Below are positions 16,271-24,874 of a stretch of 64,000 nt of DNA, piece after piece. Each line of letters begins with the position of its first letter. Position 1 is the stretch's first letter. Under the pieces are notes generated by a model. The model saw only the letters and a program-made list of their open reading frames with translations. It ran no database searches and was not told where the DNA came from. The translations under genes and the position numbers were made by a program. The DNA is from Lacinutrix sp. Hel_I_90 (GTDB lineage Bacteria > Bacteroidota > Bacteroidia > Flavobacteriales > Flavobacteriaceae), in the NCBI RefSeq assembly GCF_000934685.1, contig NZ_JYNQ01000001.1, forward strand, positions 3,509,501 through 3,573,500. Direction: 5' to 3'.

Positions 16271-17481
16271 GTGTTATTGGATTTGAATTTTTCTATAGCG
16301 GTATTGAGTTTTTCCAATGCCTCTGTTGTAATATTGTTGCTGTTAGAAACTATTTCTATAGTATTAAAAAGGTTTTGAGTATCTTCTAAAGTATTGTTGC
16401 TCCGCGCTGCTAAATGTTTTATAAAAGTAGGATCAATGGTGTTGGTATTTAAATGTAAATGATTTCGAATATACTCTAGAAAATGTTGAATTTTATGTTG
16501 GGCAATATCTATATGTTTTCCGTTTTCGTAATACATATTTGCAATAGTACGTGTAAAAGCTAAGGTTTGATTACGCAGTGGTTCTATCACAGGGACTGCA
16601 CGCTGCTTGCGCTTGCCTTCAAAAATGATATAAAAAAGGGCACCAATGAGTGCTATATAATAGGCCCATTTTAGTTGTTTTGCTTTTAAGAAAACATACA
16701 ACGGAGAGGTGCTTATTTTTTTTCCAGATTTATAATGATTATCCAGATATATAGGTCGTGTAGGATCTAAATAAGATAATAGACCTGCCGTATAGTTTTG
16801 GTTTGGTGCTTCTAAAATAAAATAATTGGTAAAGGCCTGCGGAAAAGTAGATAGTATAATATCGCCATCTCCAAAGGGTTTTTTGATGACGTTTGAATAG
16901 CTGTTATCTACATCGAAATCGGTGTCTGAAGCGCTATTGACCACGCCTATAACTTCTGAAATATCACTATCAGGCTTTTTAAAATAATACATGAAATTGA
17001 CCTTATTAAATGTGTAAGGTATTTCTGTTTTTAAGTCTTCATTTTTAAGCTGAAACTCGAAACGGTAATTGAAGTTCTCAAAAGTACTCATCAAAGATTG
17101 TTCTAGTTTTAATGTATCTAGTAATTTTTGGTTCATACTTTGCGATGCAATTACTAAAGTATTGCCTTTAGTCGTCCAGTCCAGAAGTTTGTTTAATTCG
17201 ACTTCATCAATAGTGACCTGATCATTTATAAATAAATAGGAACCAGAAATGCTATTCGTTTGAAGGTACTCAAAAGGTGGACGATCTACATCAACAATCA
17301 TTTCTTCAGAAAACAAACGTTCCATTTGTTCATGAAAAACAAAGGTTCCAAACGGTATTTTATGATGCTTGGCGTACGAGGGAAACCAATTCAATTCCTC
17401 GGGCTTATTAGCTTCTAATACGACAATAAGTAGTATAGCTAAAGCAGTGAGTATAACATATATTTTACCTTTTTTATTCAA
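16252..17481 (-). CDS. DUF4350 domain membrane protein
   Basis: 409 residues. Membrane helices lie near 5-22 and about 270-290. The part between them is a Rossmann-like extracytoplasmic domain (FPSYAKHHKIPFGTFVFHEQ, LDWTTKGNTLVIAS, GDGDIILSTFPQAFTNYFIL), matching DUF4350. After the second helix is a cytoplasmic helical tail of about 115 residues. The family occurs almost only in MoxR/DUF58 operons and has no assigned activity. Spaced 6 bases from the DUF4129 gene and overlapping MoxR. Confidence 0.85.
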   Translation of the reverse strand: MNKKGKIYVILTALAILLIVVLEANKPEELNWFPSYAKHHKIPFGTFVFHEQMERLFSEEMIVDVDRPPFEYLQTNSISGSYLFINDQVTIDEVELNKLLDWTTKGNTLVIASQSMNQKLLDTLKLEQSLMSTFENFNYRFEFQLKNEDLKTEIPYTFNKVNFMYYFKKPDSDISEVIGVVNSASDTDFDVDNSYSNVIKKPFGDGDIILSTFPQAFTNYFILEAPNQNYTAGLLSYLDPTRPIYLDNHYKSGKKISTSPLYVFLKAKQLKWAYYIALIGALFYIIFEGKRKQRAVPVIEPLRNQTLAFTRTIANMYYENGKHIDIAQHKIQHFLEYIRNHLHLNTNTIDPTFIKHLAARSNNTLEDTQNLFNTIEIVSNSNNITTEALEKLNTAIEKFKSNNTWKSKI

Positions 17482-17487
17482 TAGCTG

Positions 17488-18216
17488 TTAATTAATCTGT
17501 TTATTAAGGGTGATGAATTCTAATTTTAATTTTTCAAATTTTGGCGCATCAACCTCGAATTCACCGTACCAGACATAGTCGTAAATTCTGGTTATTTTTT
17601 CGAATTGGGTTTGTATGGTATTGATTACTATTTCTCTTTTATAATCCTCGTTTGTTTTTTGCGGTTGCCAATCAATAATATTAGCTTCGGTTAGCTCTTT
17701 TAAAGACAATAAATAATAATAACGAATGGCTAAACGGTAATTATTTTGTTTGAGTGCTTCAGAAATTAATGTGCTTATGTCTTCATTTCTGATAATTTGT
17801 TCTTCATCAGTAAAAGCAACACTTCCTTTTTTTGTCTCACCATATATAAGCTGCTTTGAATTGACTTTTAGGAAAAAGCGAATCAATAGAAAGACTAAAC
17901 CTGCAAGCAAAATATAGGGCAGTACTCTTAGTATAAACCATAAAACACCACCAGCAGACTCCATACCAAAAATAGCTTCCACTATTTTTTTTAAACCATT
18001 GTAAAACCAACGTTTAAATTTTGCCCACCATGAATCTTTATCCTCAGGCTTAATTTCATAGTTAAAGGCTTTATCACTTTTATAGTCTTGTAACGCTTCT
18101 TTAGAGATGTCCTGCTTTTTATAATACGAAGCGTCTTTTATCGCTAAGGAGTCTTGTTGCGCAAAACTAAAGCTACAAAGAATAAAAAACAAAAAGAAAA
18201 CTCTTAAGAACGGCAT
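17488..18216 (-). CDS. DUF4129 domain membrane protein
   Basis: 242 residues. A signal peptide (MPFLRVFFLFFILCSFSFAQ), one membrane helix about 90-115 (VLWFILRVLPYILLAGLVFLLI), and a C-terminal cytoplasmic helical domain with AIRYYYLLSLKELTEANIIDW and YDYVWYGEFEVD, the conserved core of DUF4129. The core is often found fused to transglutaminase proteins in other phyla; here it is alone, which is usual in Bacteroidota MoxR operons. Neighbours are 3 and 6 bases away. Biochemical role is unknown. Confidence 0.85.
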   Translation of the reverse strand: MPFLRVFFLFFILCSFSFAQQDSLAIKDASYYKKQDISKEALQDYKSDKAFNYEIKPEDKDSWWAKFKRWFYNGLKKIVEAIFGMESAGGVLWFILRVLPYILLAGLVFLLIRFFLKVNSKQLIYGETKKGSVAFTDEEQIIRNEDISTLISEALKQNNYRLAIRYYYLLSLKELTEANIIDWQPQKTNEDYKREIVINTIQTQFEKITRIYDYVWYGEFEVDAPKFEKLKLEFITLNKQIN

Positions 18217-18219
18217 GTG

Positions 18220-19107
18220 TTATTCTGTTTTACCTAGAGATTCTATACGTTCAAAAGTACCTGTGAAATTTTTTCTTTCGTTTAAATTAAAGTAGATAAA
18301 AACAGAAGAAATTACAATCACAATATTAGACAGAAATTGAAAGAATTGACTTAAGACATTTAGAATGATGTAAACAGGATCAACAATTGAATTTAGAGAA
18401 GTAGGATCTATTTCGCCAGAGAAAACACCCATTTTTATATAGGTGTATATCGTTGCTGGTAGTGTAAATATAGAGCTCAACACGATAACTAAAATCCAAA
18501 ATAATAAAACGGTTAAAAAGGTCATTAAAAATTCATCTTTTATCAAACTATAGCTTTCACTATAAGAATCAGTAGCATCTCGTTTTGTAAACACATAAAT
18601 AGGCATCACTACTGCCATAGGAACCATAAAGTAGAGTATTGGAAGACAACATAATACGCAAGCAACAATAAGGGTTAAGACCTTTAAAATAGTTAGACCT
18701 AAAAAGCCCCAAAACGAACGGTTTACCTGTTCTCTAATTTCCTGTAAATTTACAACACTTTTATTTTCTTCATAAGATTTCATATAGTGCAGCACGGTAG
18801 ATACTGTAAAGACATAAGCTAAAATGGCAGCGCTAATATAAACAAAGTAAGCTAAAACAAACATAAGTGCGTTAGCGCCTGAAAATAAACCAGCGTTACT
18901 TTCAGGATTTGTAAAATCAAATTTAAACTGTCCGCCAATAGTATAAATGTAAAATACTAAGGCAAATAAAAAGAACAATAAATAAGGGCCGGCAATAGAA
19001 ATAATGGTTTTAAATAAGGGCTTGTATTCATTACGGATAAAAGCAAAAGCATCTGAAAAAATGTCGCCTAATTCGCGTTGTTTTTTAAATTCAATGTAGG
19101 TTTTCAT
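18220..19107 (-). CDS. Polytopic membrane protein of the MoxR operon
   Basis: 295 residues with about six membrane helices (around 30-55, 80-105, 135-165, 170-190, 195-230 and 250-275). The beginning, EFKKQRELGDIFSDAFAFIRNEYKPLFK, is soluble. The pattern resembles the membrane part of glycerophosphodiester-phosphodiesterase-like proteins, without any catalytic domain. It is placed between SpoIIM and DUF4129 with 3 to 4 base gaps and is surely in the operon. Its function is unknown. Confidence 0.7.
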   Translation of the reverse strand: MKTYIEFKKQRELGDIFSDAFAFIRNEYKPLFKTIISIAGPYLLFFLFALVFYIYTIGGQFKFDFTNPESNAGLFSGANALMFVLAYFVYISAAILAYVFTVSTVLHYMKSYEENKSVVNLQEIREQVNRSFWGFLGLTILKVLTLIVACVLCCLPILYFMVPMAVVMPIYVFTKRDATDSYSESYSLIKDEFLMTFLTVLLFWILVIVLSSIFTLPATIYTYIKMGVFSGEIDPTSLNSIVDPVYIILNVLSQFFQFLSNIVIVISSVFIYFNLNERKNFTGTFERIESLGKTE

Positions 19108-19111
19108 GGTG

Positions 19112-20122
19112 TTAGTTTAATTTGGTTGAAAGTAATAGTAATTCTTGTTCTTGTGACGCTATTTTTTGTTTTTCTTTTTTACTCAAAGCTATGGGATAAA
19201 AGACATAATAAAATAATATTAATAGCATTGAACTTGTTATTATAAATATGGCCAGCCAATCTGGCATTTCTGTATGCCTGGTAACAAAACCTTCTAAAAA
19301 GCCTGCGATAATAAAAAAAGGTATGGTGCTCATTAAAATTTTAAGGCCGTTTAGTACACCGCGTTTAAAAGACGCTAATCTTGTATAAGTACCAGGAAAT
19401 AGCATGCTGTTTCCTAAAACTAAACCAGAAGCACCTGCAATAATAATTACTGAAATTTCAATGGTACCATGAATCCAAATGGTTCTTGCAGATTCCCATA
19501 ATAAGCCATTGTCATAAAACATATACTGAAAACTTCCAAGCATGATTCCATTTTGCATCATAATAAAAAGAGAACCAATGGCTAGCATAATCCCATAGCC
19601 AAAAGCCATAAGTGCCACTTTTATATTATTAATGGTAATACCTAAAAACATATGAAACTCGCCTTGCTCTTTATACACCCCCATTGGGTCGCCCTTTTCA
19701 ATGTTTTCCAATGTCATATTTACATAATTGTCACCTAAAAAACCACGAACAAAATCACCTTCATTCGCTGCCGAATAAGCGCCAACAATAACAAATAATG
19801 AAAAGACCAGAAAGGCAACCAATAATTCCCGATGGTGCTGAGAAAACATAAGTGGAAACTCATGAGTAAAAAAAGTGATGAGTCTGTTTTTAGATTCTTT
19901 TTTAGTCTTATAAATTTTTTGATGGGCAGTAGAAGCCAATCCATTTAAATAGCTTTCAGTATTGCTATTGGGATAAAAAGTTTTAGCGTAACTAAGATGG
20001 TCTGTGATTTCAATATATAAACTTGATAAATCATCTGGAGAAATTACTGTTTTATTTGACAGAACATTTTCAAATGTTAACCATTTATCCTTATTTTGCT
20101 TCACGAAAGCAGCCTCACGCAT
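19112..20122 (-). CDS. SpoIIM-like membrane protein, first gene of the MoxR operon
   Basis: 336 residues from the ATG at 20122 (MREAAFVKQNKDKWLTFENVL). A longer in-frame start at 20239 is rejected since it would run through the divergent RDD gene and its start region. The soluble N-terminal part (1-100) is followed by about five membrane helices; FGYGIMLAIGSLFIMMQNGIMLGSF and WIHGTIEISVIIIAGASGLVLG are the SpoIIM/DUF95 signature. In Bacteroidota these proteins accompany RDD, DUF58 and MoxR and are unrelated to sporulation. The gap to RDD is only 35 bases, too short for two full independent promoters. Confidence 0.88.
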   Translation of the reverse strand: MREAAFVKQNKDKWLTFENVLSNKTVISPDDLSSLYIEITDHLSYAKTFYPNSNTESYLNGLASTAHQKIYKTKKESKNRLITFFTHEFPLMFSQHHRELLVAFLVFSLFVIVGAYSAANEGDFVRGFLGDNYVNMTLENIEKGDPMGVYKEQGEFHMFLGITINNIKVALMAFGYGIMLAIGSLFIMMQNGIMLGSFQYMFYDNGLLWESARTIWIHGTIEISVIIIAGASGLVLGNSMLFPGTYTRLASFKRGVLNGLKILMSTIPFFIIAGFLEGFVTRHTEMPDWLAIFIITSSMLLILFYYVFYPIALSKKEKQKIASQEQELLLLSTKLN

Positions 20123-20157
20123 ATAGTACCCTATTTTGCTTTCAAAGAAAAGAAAAT

Positions 20158-20874
20158 ATGAAGGAATTTCAAATAGAAACCGCTCAAAATGTAACAATAC
20201 AGCAAAATGCAGCGAGTATTGTTGATAGAATGTGGGCATATCTTATAGACAGTGCTATAATTTTTGCTTACCTCATCATGAGTATATTATTATTGGTAGC
20301 ACTAGATCTTGATTTTGGTGATGCTTGGGCAGTATATCTAATTGTTAGTTTACCTGCGTTTTTATATTATGTCCTATTAGAAACCTTTTGGAATGGTCAA
20401 ACCGTTGGTAAGCATTTAATAAAGATAAAAGTGGTGAAATTAGACGGTTCCAAGCCAGGTTTTGGCAACTATTTTGTGCGTTGGATTTTGCGTATTGTAG
20501 ATGTTGTAATCACTTCTGGTGGCTTAGCAGTCTTAGTTATTTTACTAAAAGGAAACGGACAACGTTTAGGTGATATAGCAGCTGGTACTACTGTGGTTTC
20601 GTTAAAAAGAAAAATCACACTAAGCGATACTATTCTTAGAGATATAGATCCAGGGTACATTCCAAAATACAGTCAAGTGACGCTTTTTAGTGATTCAGAA
20701 ATGCAAACCATTAAGAACCTTTATGATGAAGCAAAAAAAAATGGGAATCATAATATTATCGTTATCCTCAATAAACGCGTGACTGAGGTGATGCAAGTAG
20801 AGCCGGTTGAAAAGCCAATGGCGTTTATAAACACAGTCATTAAAGATTACAATTACTATACCCAAAAAATGTAA
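20158..20874 (+). CDS. RDD family membrane protein
   Basis: 238 residues from the ATG at 20158 (MKEFQIETAQNVTIQQNAAS). The earlier in-frame ATG at 20023 would lie inside the divergent SpoIIM gene. The RDD domain spans about 20-150: SIVDRMWAYLIDSAIIFAYL, then WNGQTVGKHLIKIKVV, and GNGQRLGDIAAGTTVV, with three membrane helices. A cytoplasmic tail of about 85 residues follows. RDD proteins are probably transporters, a few acting as ion antiporters, and commonly pair with SpoIIM and MoxR/DUF58 genes. A shared control region with the minus-strand operon is likely. Confidence 0.9.
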   Translation: MKEFQIETAQNVTIQQNAASIVDRMWAYLIDSAIIFAYLIMSILLLVALDLDFGDAWAVYLIVSLPAFLYYVLLETFWNGQTVGKHLIKIKVVKLDGSKPGFGNYFVRWILRIVDVVITSGGLAVLVILLKGNGQRLGDIAAGTTVVSLKRKITLSDTILRDIDPGYIPKYSQVTLFSDSEMQTIKNLYDEAKKNGNHNIIVILNKRVTEVMQVEPVEKPMAFINTVIKDYNYYTQKM

Positions 20875-20876
20875 GC

Positions 20877-21100
20877 AGAGAACCACTTTTTGCCTTAGCA
20901 AAACGTGTGTGAATCGCTTATTCCGCTGCAGAGCGGAATCTAAAAGAAAAAAAGAGAACCACTTTTTGCCTTAGCAAAACGTGTGTGAATCGCTTATTCC
21001 GCTGCAGAGCGGAATCTAAAAGGAAAAAAAAGAGAACCACTTTTTGCCTTAGCAAAACGTATATAAATTACTTATTCCGAGAGTGCTTCGGTAGCCATTA
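20877..21100. repeat. Tandem repeat, 76-78 bp unit, about 2.8 copies
   Basis: Copies start at 20877, 20953 and 21031. The first two are almost identical (they differ by one or two bases in the A-rich joint). The third matches the first 30 bases and then diverges. Each unit contains a small hairpin TTTTGC-CTTA-GCAAAA and a second hairpin ATTCCGCT-GCAG-AGCGGAAT. The third copy keeps a CCGA/TCGG stem at the corresponding place despite different bases. The repeats fill the gap between the RDD and TRIC genes. No start or long reading frame of credible composition is seen. Confidence 0.9.
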
Positions 21101-21111
21101 AATCAAATACA

Positions 21112-21128
21112 AATGTCAGCATGACATT
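21112..21128. promoter_or_regulatory. Palindrome directly before the TRIC-type gene
   Basis: AATGTCA-GCA-TGACATT is a perfect 7+7 dyad with 3-base centre, 12 bases upstream of the ATG at 21141. It could be an operator or a translational hairpin; nothing else supports it. Confidence 0.35.
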
Positions 21129-21140
21129 AAATTATAGCCC

Positions 21141-21749
21141 ATGTTTTACATCATAGATATTTTAGGAACCATTGCTTTTTCAATTTCTGGCGTTTTAGTC
21201 GCTTTAAATAAAAGAATGGATGCTTTTGGAATCCTAATAATAGCCTTTGTTACTGCTGTTGGAGGAGGTACATTGCGTGATGTACTCATTGGTGATACGC
21301 CAGTAAGTTGGATGACGAACATCACCTTCGTTTATGTTATTTTGGCGTCCACTATTTTTGCTGTAGTTTTAAAATCGAAAATCGATTACCTAAGAAAATC
21401 TTTGTTTTTATTCGATACCATTGGTATTGGATTATACACCGTTGTTGGTGTAGAAAAAGGAATTTCGGCAGGATTACATCCAATAATATGTATTGCTTTA
21501 GGCACAATGTCTGCTTGCTTTGGCGGTGTGATTCGTGATATTTTATGTAATGAAATCCCAGTAATTTTTAGAAAAGAAGTGTATGCAACGGCCTGTATTT
21601 TTGGAGGTATCGCTTATTTTTTAATAAAAAGGCTCCCTATTGAAGGCGACTTCGTCTTTATAATTGCTGGTTTGGTAGTCATTGTAATTCGAATTATTGC
21701 GGTAAAGTTTAAAATTAGTTTACCTAGTTTGTATAAAAAAACAGTTTGA
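21141..21749 (+). CDS. Trimeric intracellular cation (TRIC) channel family protein
   Basis: 202 residues, seven predicted helices. Two halves repeat the same motif: GGGTLRDVLIG (41-51) and FGGVIRDILC (127-136), with KR in the first loop, as in the UPF0126/YadS family, now known as prokaryotic TRIC potassium channels. The tandem motif confirms a complete protein. It is probably in the cytoplasmic membrane. It is preceded by the repeat array and a palindrome, so regulation may be unusual. Converges with the cyclophilin gene 21 bases after its stop. Confidence 0.92.
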   Translation: MFYIIDILGTIAFSISGVLVALNKRMDAFGILIIAFVTAVGGGTLRDVLIGDTPVSWMTNITFVYVILASTIFAVVLKSKIDYLRKSLFLFDTIGIGLYTVVGVEKGISAGLHPIICIALGTMSACFGGVIRDILCNEIPVIFRKEVYATACIFGGIAYFLIKRLPIEGDFVFIIAGLVVIVIRIIAVKFKISLPSLYKKTV

Positions 21750-21770
21750 CCAATAGCTAATACCTAACCA

Positions 21771-22493
21771 CTATTTCAATACTTCTACTTTGGTAATATA
21801 AACATTACGAATGGGCCAGTCTCCGCTATCGGTTTCTACTGCTGCAATTTTGTCTACAACATCTAAACCGTTAATGACTTTACCAAAAATAGTATACTTT
21901 CCGTCCAAATGGTATTGATTGGTTTGGGTGATAAAAAACTCAAACGGCGAGGCTAGTTTATAGGCGTTTTCAATTTCACTACTGGGTATCGAAATTACCC
22001 CGCGATGATGTTTGTAGTCATGTCTAACATCAGGAGGTAATAGGTATCTTCCTATTTCTCTTCTTTTTTTTACAACGTCTCGATCGTCTGAACTGCCGCC
22101 TTGAATGACGAAATTCTTTACCACACGATGAAATTGCGTACCATCAAAAACCTTGTTTTTTGTAAGAAAGATAAAATTGGCTCTGTGAAATTCGGTGTTT
22201 TCAAATAATTGTATCGTAATGTTTCCATATTCAGTATAAATTCTAACTTTATTTTCGGGGTGTACTTCTGCATACTCCCGAAAGAATGCCATGGCATTAT
22301 CATCATCTAGCGGTAAATATCTTTCTTCTAAGGTTAATTTAGAACTGTCGATTTTAATGTCCACTTCCATAGTGTCTTTAACAATTTTAGTATTTTTTTT
22401 AGTTGGAGTAGCAGTGCTCTTTTTTTGCTTAGAACGTTCTTCTCCGCAATTAAACAATAAAATAGAAGCACAAAAAATAAGAAGTAAACGCAT
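21771..22493 (-). CDS. Cyclophilin-type peptidyl-prolyl isomerase, lipoprotein
   Basis: 240 residues from the ATG at 22493 (MRLLLIFCASILLFNCGEE), with Cys 16 as the probable lipobox residue; an in-frame ATG at 22517 would add eight residues before the signal and is less likely. The cyclophilin core has IQLFENTEFHRANFIFLTKN, FDGTQFHRVVKNFVIQGGSS, RGVISIP and YTIFGKVINGLDVVDKI. It should catalyse prolyl isomerisation in the periplasm. The loop after IQGGSS is shorter than in human CypA, normal for bacterial members. Confidence 0.93.
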   Translation of the reverse strand: MRLLLIFCASILLFNCGEERSKQKKSTATPTKKNTKIVKDTMEVDIKIDSSKLTLEERYLPLDDDNAMAFFREYAEVHPENKVRIYTEYGNITIQLFENTEFHRANFIFLTKNKVFDGTQFHRVVKNFVIQGGSSDDRDVVKKRREIGRYLLPPDVRHDYKHHRGVISIPSSEIENAYKLASPFEFFITQTNQYHLDGKYTIFGKVINGLDVVDKIAAVETDSGDWPIRNVYITKVEVLK

Positions 22494-22522
22494 AAATAGA
22501 ATGGAATGAATGATCAAAAATA

Positions 22523-22551
22523 AAAAAGCTGGCTTTAAAAACCAGCTTTTT
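22523..22551 (-). terminator. Intrinsic terminator after the amylase gene
   Basis: AAAAAGCTGG (22523-22532) pairs with CCAGCTTTTT (22542-22551) with a short loop; the minus-strand product ends in a T-run. It lies 20 bases past the amylase stop. Confidence 0.85.
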
Positions 22552-22571
22552 ACTAAAATATTGACTAATCA

Positions 22572-24659
22572 TTATTCTAAAATAATCTTTTTAATCTGAG
22601 TCGAGTCATCCTCTAATTGTAATTTTATTAAATACAATCCTCTTGGGTAACTTTCAACATTAATATGATGTCTTTCTTTCTGTAAATTATTTTCAGAAAG
22701 TACGCGTTGTCCCTGGATGTTATATAATTCTAAATTAAGTATTTTACTTTCTGTAAAAGATACTGAAAATGAATGAGTTGCAGGATTTGGGAATATGGAG
22801 AATCCTTTGCCCTTTACTAATGATAATGGAGTTTCAATAGCTTGTTTTGCATTTACAGGATTACTATGCCATGAATTATTATAATAATAAGGTTTGTCAC
22901 TGCACGTGTATAAATCGGGAGTTTGATTACCACCATTGTTACTAAAGATAATATTTGAGCAATTCCCGCTAATTGTAGCAGATACATAACCGTTTCCCGC
23001 GCTACTTAAAGTAGTTCCTGGCCAATTTCCACTGGTGGCTTGTTGGTTATTATCCCAACTGTATACATTAGAATACCCTTGAACATAGACTGTAAATGAA
23101 CCTGAACCTGTGTTATTGGTAGGATCACTTGCATACCAATTACCCTGATAGTAGTATGGTAAATCACTACAGGTGTTTAAATTTGCTGTTTGATTGCTAC
23201 CATTATTACTAAAAATTATATTTGAACAGTTTCCAGGAATAGTTGCAGATGACCAACCATTACCTAAATTAGTTAATGTTGTTCCAGGCCAATTTTCATT
23301 AGTTGCGTTTTGATTATCATCCCAGCTATAGATAGTAGAATAGTTTTGAACAAATACGGTAAAAGAATCTGTATTTGGGGGTATAACTGTTGCCTTTGTC
23401 CATACGGCATAGTTATTTCCAGACGCTACTAAATTCCAGCCACTACCTTGTGGATTCCAATTGTTAGGTCCCATTTTCATAGCAACCTCATAATTATCTC
23501 CACTTATTACAGCGGCATACAGACCATTTTGTGAGGCTTTAATAGATACGTTACTTTGACTATGGATGCCCGCAGCTTTTCTAATTGCTACTAAATCTGT
23601 AATTTCCGTTTTCACGCTAGTTCCCCAATCAAATAAATGAGGCCAGTAAATACATGGAACTCCAGAATGCGTTAGTAAATAAGCATAGGCCTGACTAACA
23701 TTCCCGGCGTTTAAAACATTATTTGGTGTATCGTATCTTGGTGTGTCATGATTTTCAACAAACGTTGTGTTGTTTCTTGGATCCCATCCAATACCGCCGG
23801 AAGCAGAACCGTTATTACTTAAATAAGAATAGTTGTTATCTCTAATAACCGATTTTAAGGTAAAGTAAGTCGGGAAATCAAAAGCGGTTGAACCGGTAGC
23901 ATCAATCCAATCTTGTATTACTTGTTTGTTTGCTGTATAATTTTCACCTACAGAAAAAGTAGGATTTGTCGCGTTATTATAAAGTGTGAAATAATATTCG
24001 TCAAATCCGTGAACAAAATCATATCTCCAGCCTTTGTAGCCCAAAGTTTTTAAATTATTTAAAAATTGAATAATACTGTTTTGAACATACTGCTTCGTGT
24101 GATCGATATCGCGAGCTGCTTCATAAGGTGTTCCCGTATCGTTATTTCCTCTGGGATAAACGTTAAAAAATTCTGGAACGCTCCACATTTCATCATTAGA
24201 AGTCACTGCATCTGTATTCCATTGTGGGTTTGTGAAATCAGCATAATTAGTAGTGCCGACTCTGTGATTTATCACGATATCAGCAATAGGCTCAATACCT
24301 TTATTATTTAAGGCATTTAGCATGTTTTTATGTGCCGTTAAACTTCCATAATTTGTAGTAAAGTTGTTTAATTGTCTTGGCAGGTACCCCTCAAGAGAAC
24401 CAGCATCACTTGGTGGTGGTAACCAGATCATGTCTATTCCAATATCTGAAATTTCCTGACTAGCTCCATTGACAATGTTATACCAGTTATTTGGATTGTT
24501 TGCTGCAGATTCCCAGTAGAAACCTTGAAGCATCACACGACTGTCATTTGCTTGTTGCGCCTGAGTTGTTGTTTGTAAGAAATACAGAACAAAAAAAGCG
24601 CAGTAAAACAAAATCTTACCTGAGAAATTTTTGAGTGAGTGAGTAAAAAAGGGTGTCAT
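22572..24659 (-). CDS. Secreted alpha-amylase with tandem CBM26-like modules and T9SS signal
   Basis: 695 residues. Signal peptide to about residue 35. The GH13 catalytic barrel (about 40-360) has DIVINHRVG (128-136), GWRYDFVHGF with nucleophile Asp 214, SVGENY with acid/base Glu 239, and FVENHDTPR with Asp 305. Residues about 360-430 form the C domain. Two copies of a starch-binding module follow (about 440-520 and 525-600), each with YSWDDNQ-type, NWPGTTL and CSNIIFSNN motifs, resembling CBM26. The end is a T9SS type A sorting domain (FSIFPNPATHSF to KKIILE). The enzyme should be exported to the surface or medium and cleave starch. It is alone here, with no SusC/SusD pair beside it. Confidence 0.95.
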   Translation of the reverse strand: MTPFFTHSLKNFSGKILFYCAFFVLYFLQTTTQAQQANDSRVMLQGFYWESAANNPNNWYNIVNGASQEISDIGIDMIWLPPPSDAGSLEGYLPRQLNNFTTNYGSLTAHKNMLNALNNKGIEPIADIVINHRVGTTNYADFTNPQWNTDAVTSNDEMWSVPEFFNVYPRGNNDTGTPYEAARDIDHTKQYVQNSIIQFLNNLKTLGYKGWRYDFVHGFDEYYFTLYNNATNPTFSVGENYTANKQVIQDWIDATGSTAFDFPTYFTLKSVIRDNNYSYLSNNGSASGGIGWDPRNNTTFVENHDTPRYDTPNNVLNAGNVSQAYAYLLTHSGVPCIYWPHLFDWGTSVKTEITDLVAIRKAAGIHSQSNVSIKASQNGLYAAVISGDNYEVAMKMGPNNWNPQGSGWNLVASGNNYAVWTKATVIPPNTDSFTVFVQNYSTIYSWDDNQNATNENWPGTTLTNLGNGWSSATIPGNCSNIIFSNNGSNQTANLNTCSDLPYYYQGNWYASDPTNNTGSGSFTVYVQGYSNVYSWDNNQQATSGNWPGTTLSSAGNGYVSATISGNCSNIIFSNNGGNQTPDLYTCSDKPYYYNNSWHSNPVNAKQAIETPLSLVKGKGFSIFPNPATHSFSVSFTESKILNLELYNIQGQRVLSENNLQKERHHINVESYPRGLYLIKLQLEDDSTQIKKIILE

Positions 24660-24735
24660 ATTTTTCGGATTTATTAATTAATTCTTTATGAATGTAGCAA
24701 TTATTTAACGGTTTTTTTAACAAAAAAACTACTAC

Positions 24736-24749
24736 AACGTTTTCGCGTT
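24736..24749. promoter_or_regulatory. Possible LacI-type operator upstream of the amylase gene
   Basis: AACGTTTTCGCGTT lies about 77 bases before the amylase ATG. It has AACG/CGTT arms around a central CG-containing core, as in LacI-family operators that control maltose/starch genes. The dyad is imperfect and there is no LacI gene in the window, so this is weak. Confidence 0.25.
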
Positions 24750-24874
24750 AATAACTTTTTATTTTTAAGCGTTAAAATTGATATTTACCTAATACACATG
24801 CATTCACTTTACTATTTATTAGTATCTTCACTAATAAATATCCCTTAATTAATAACCCTCATAACTCATAATAA

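Noticed and set aside
20123-20239. Longer start for the SpoIIM-like protein
   Set aside because: It would run through the start region of the divergent RDD gene, and the extension is not of family type.
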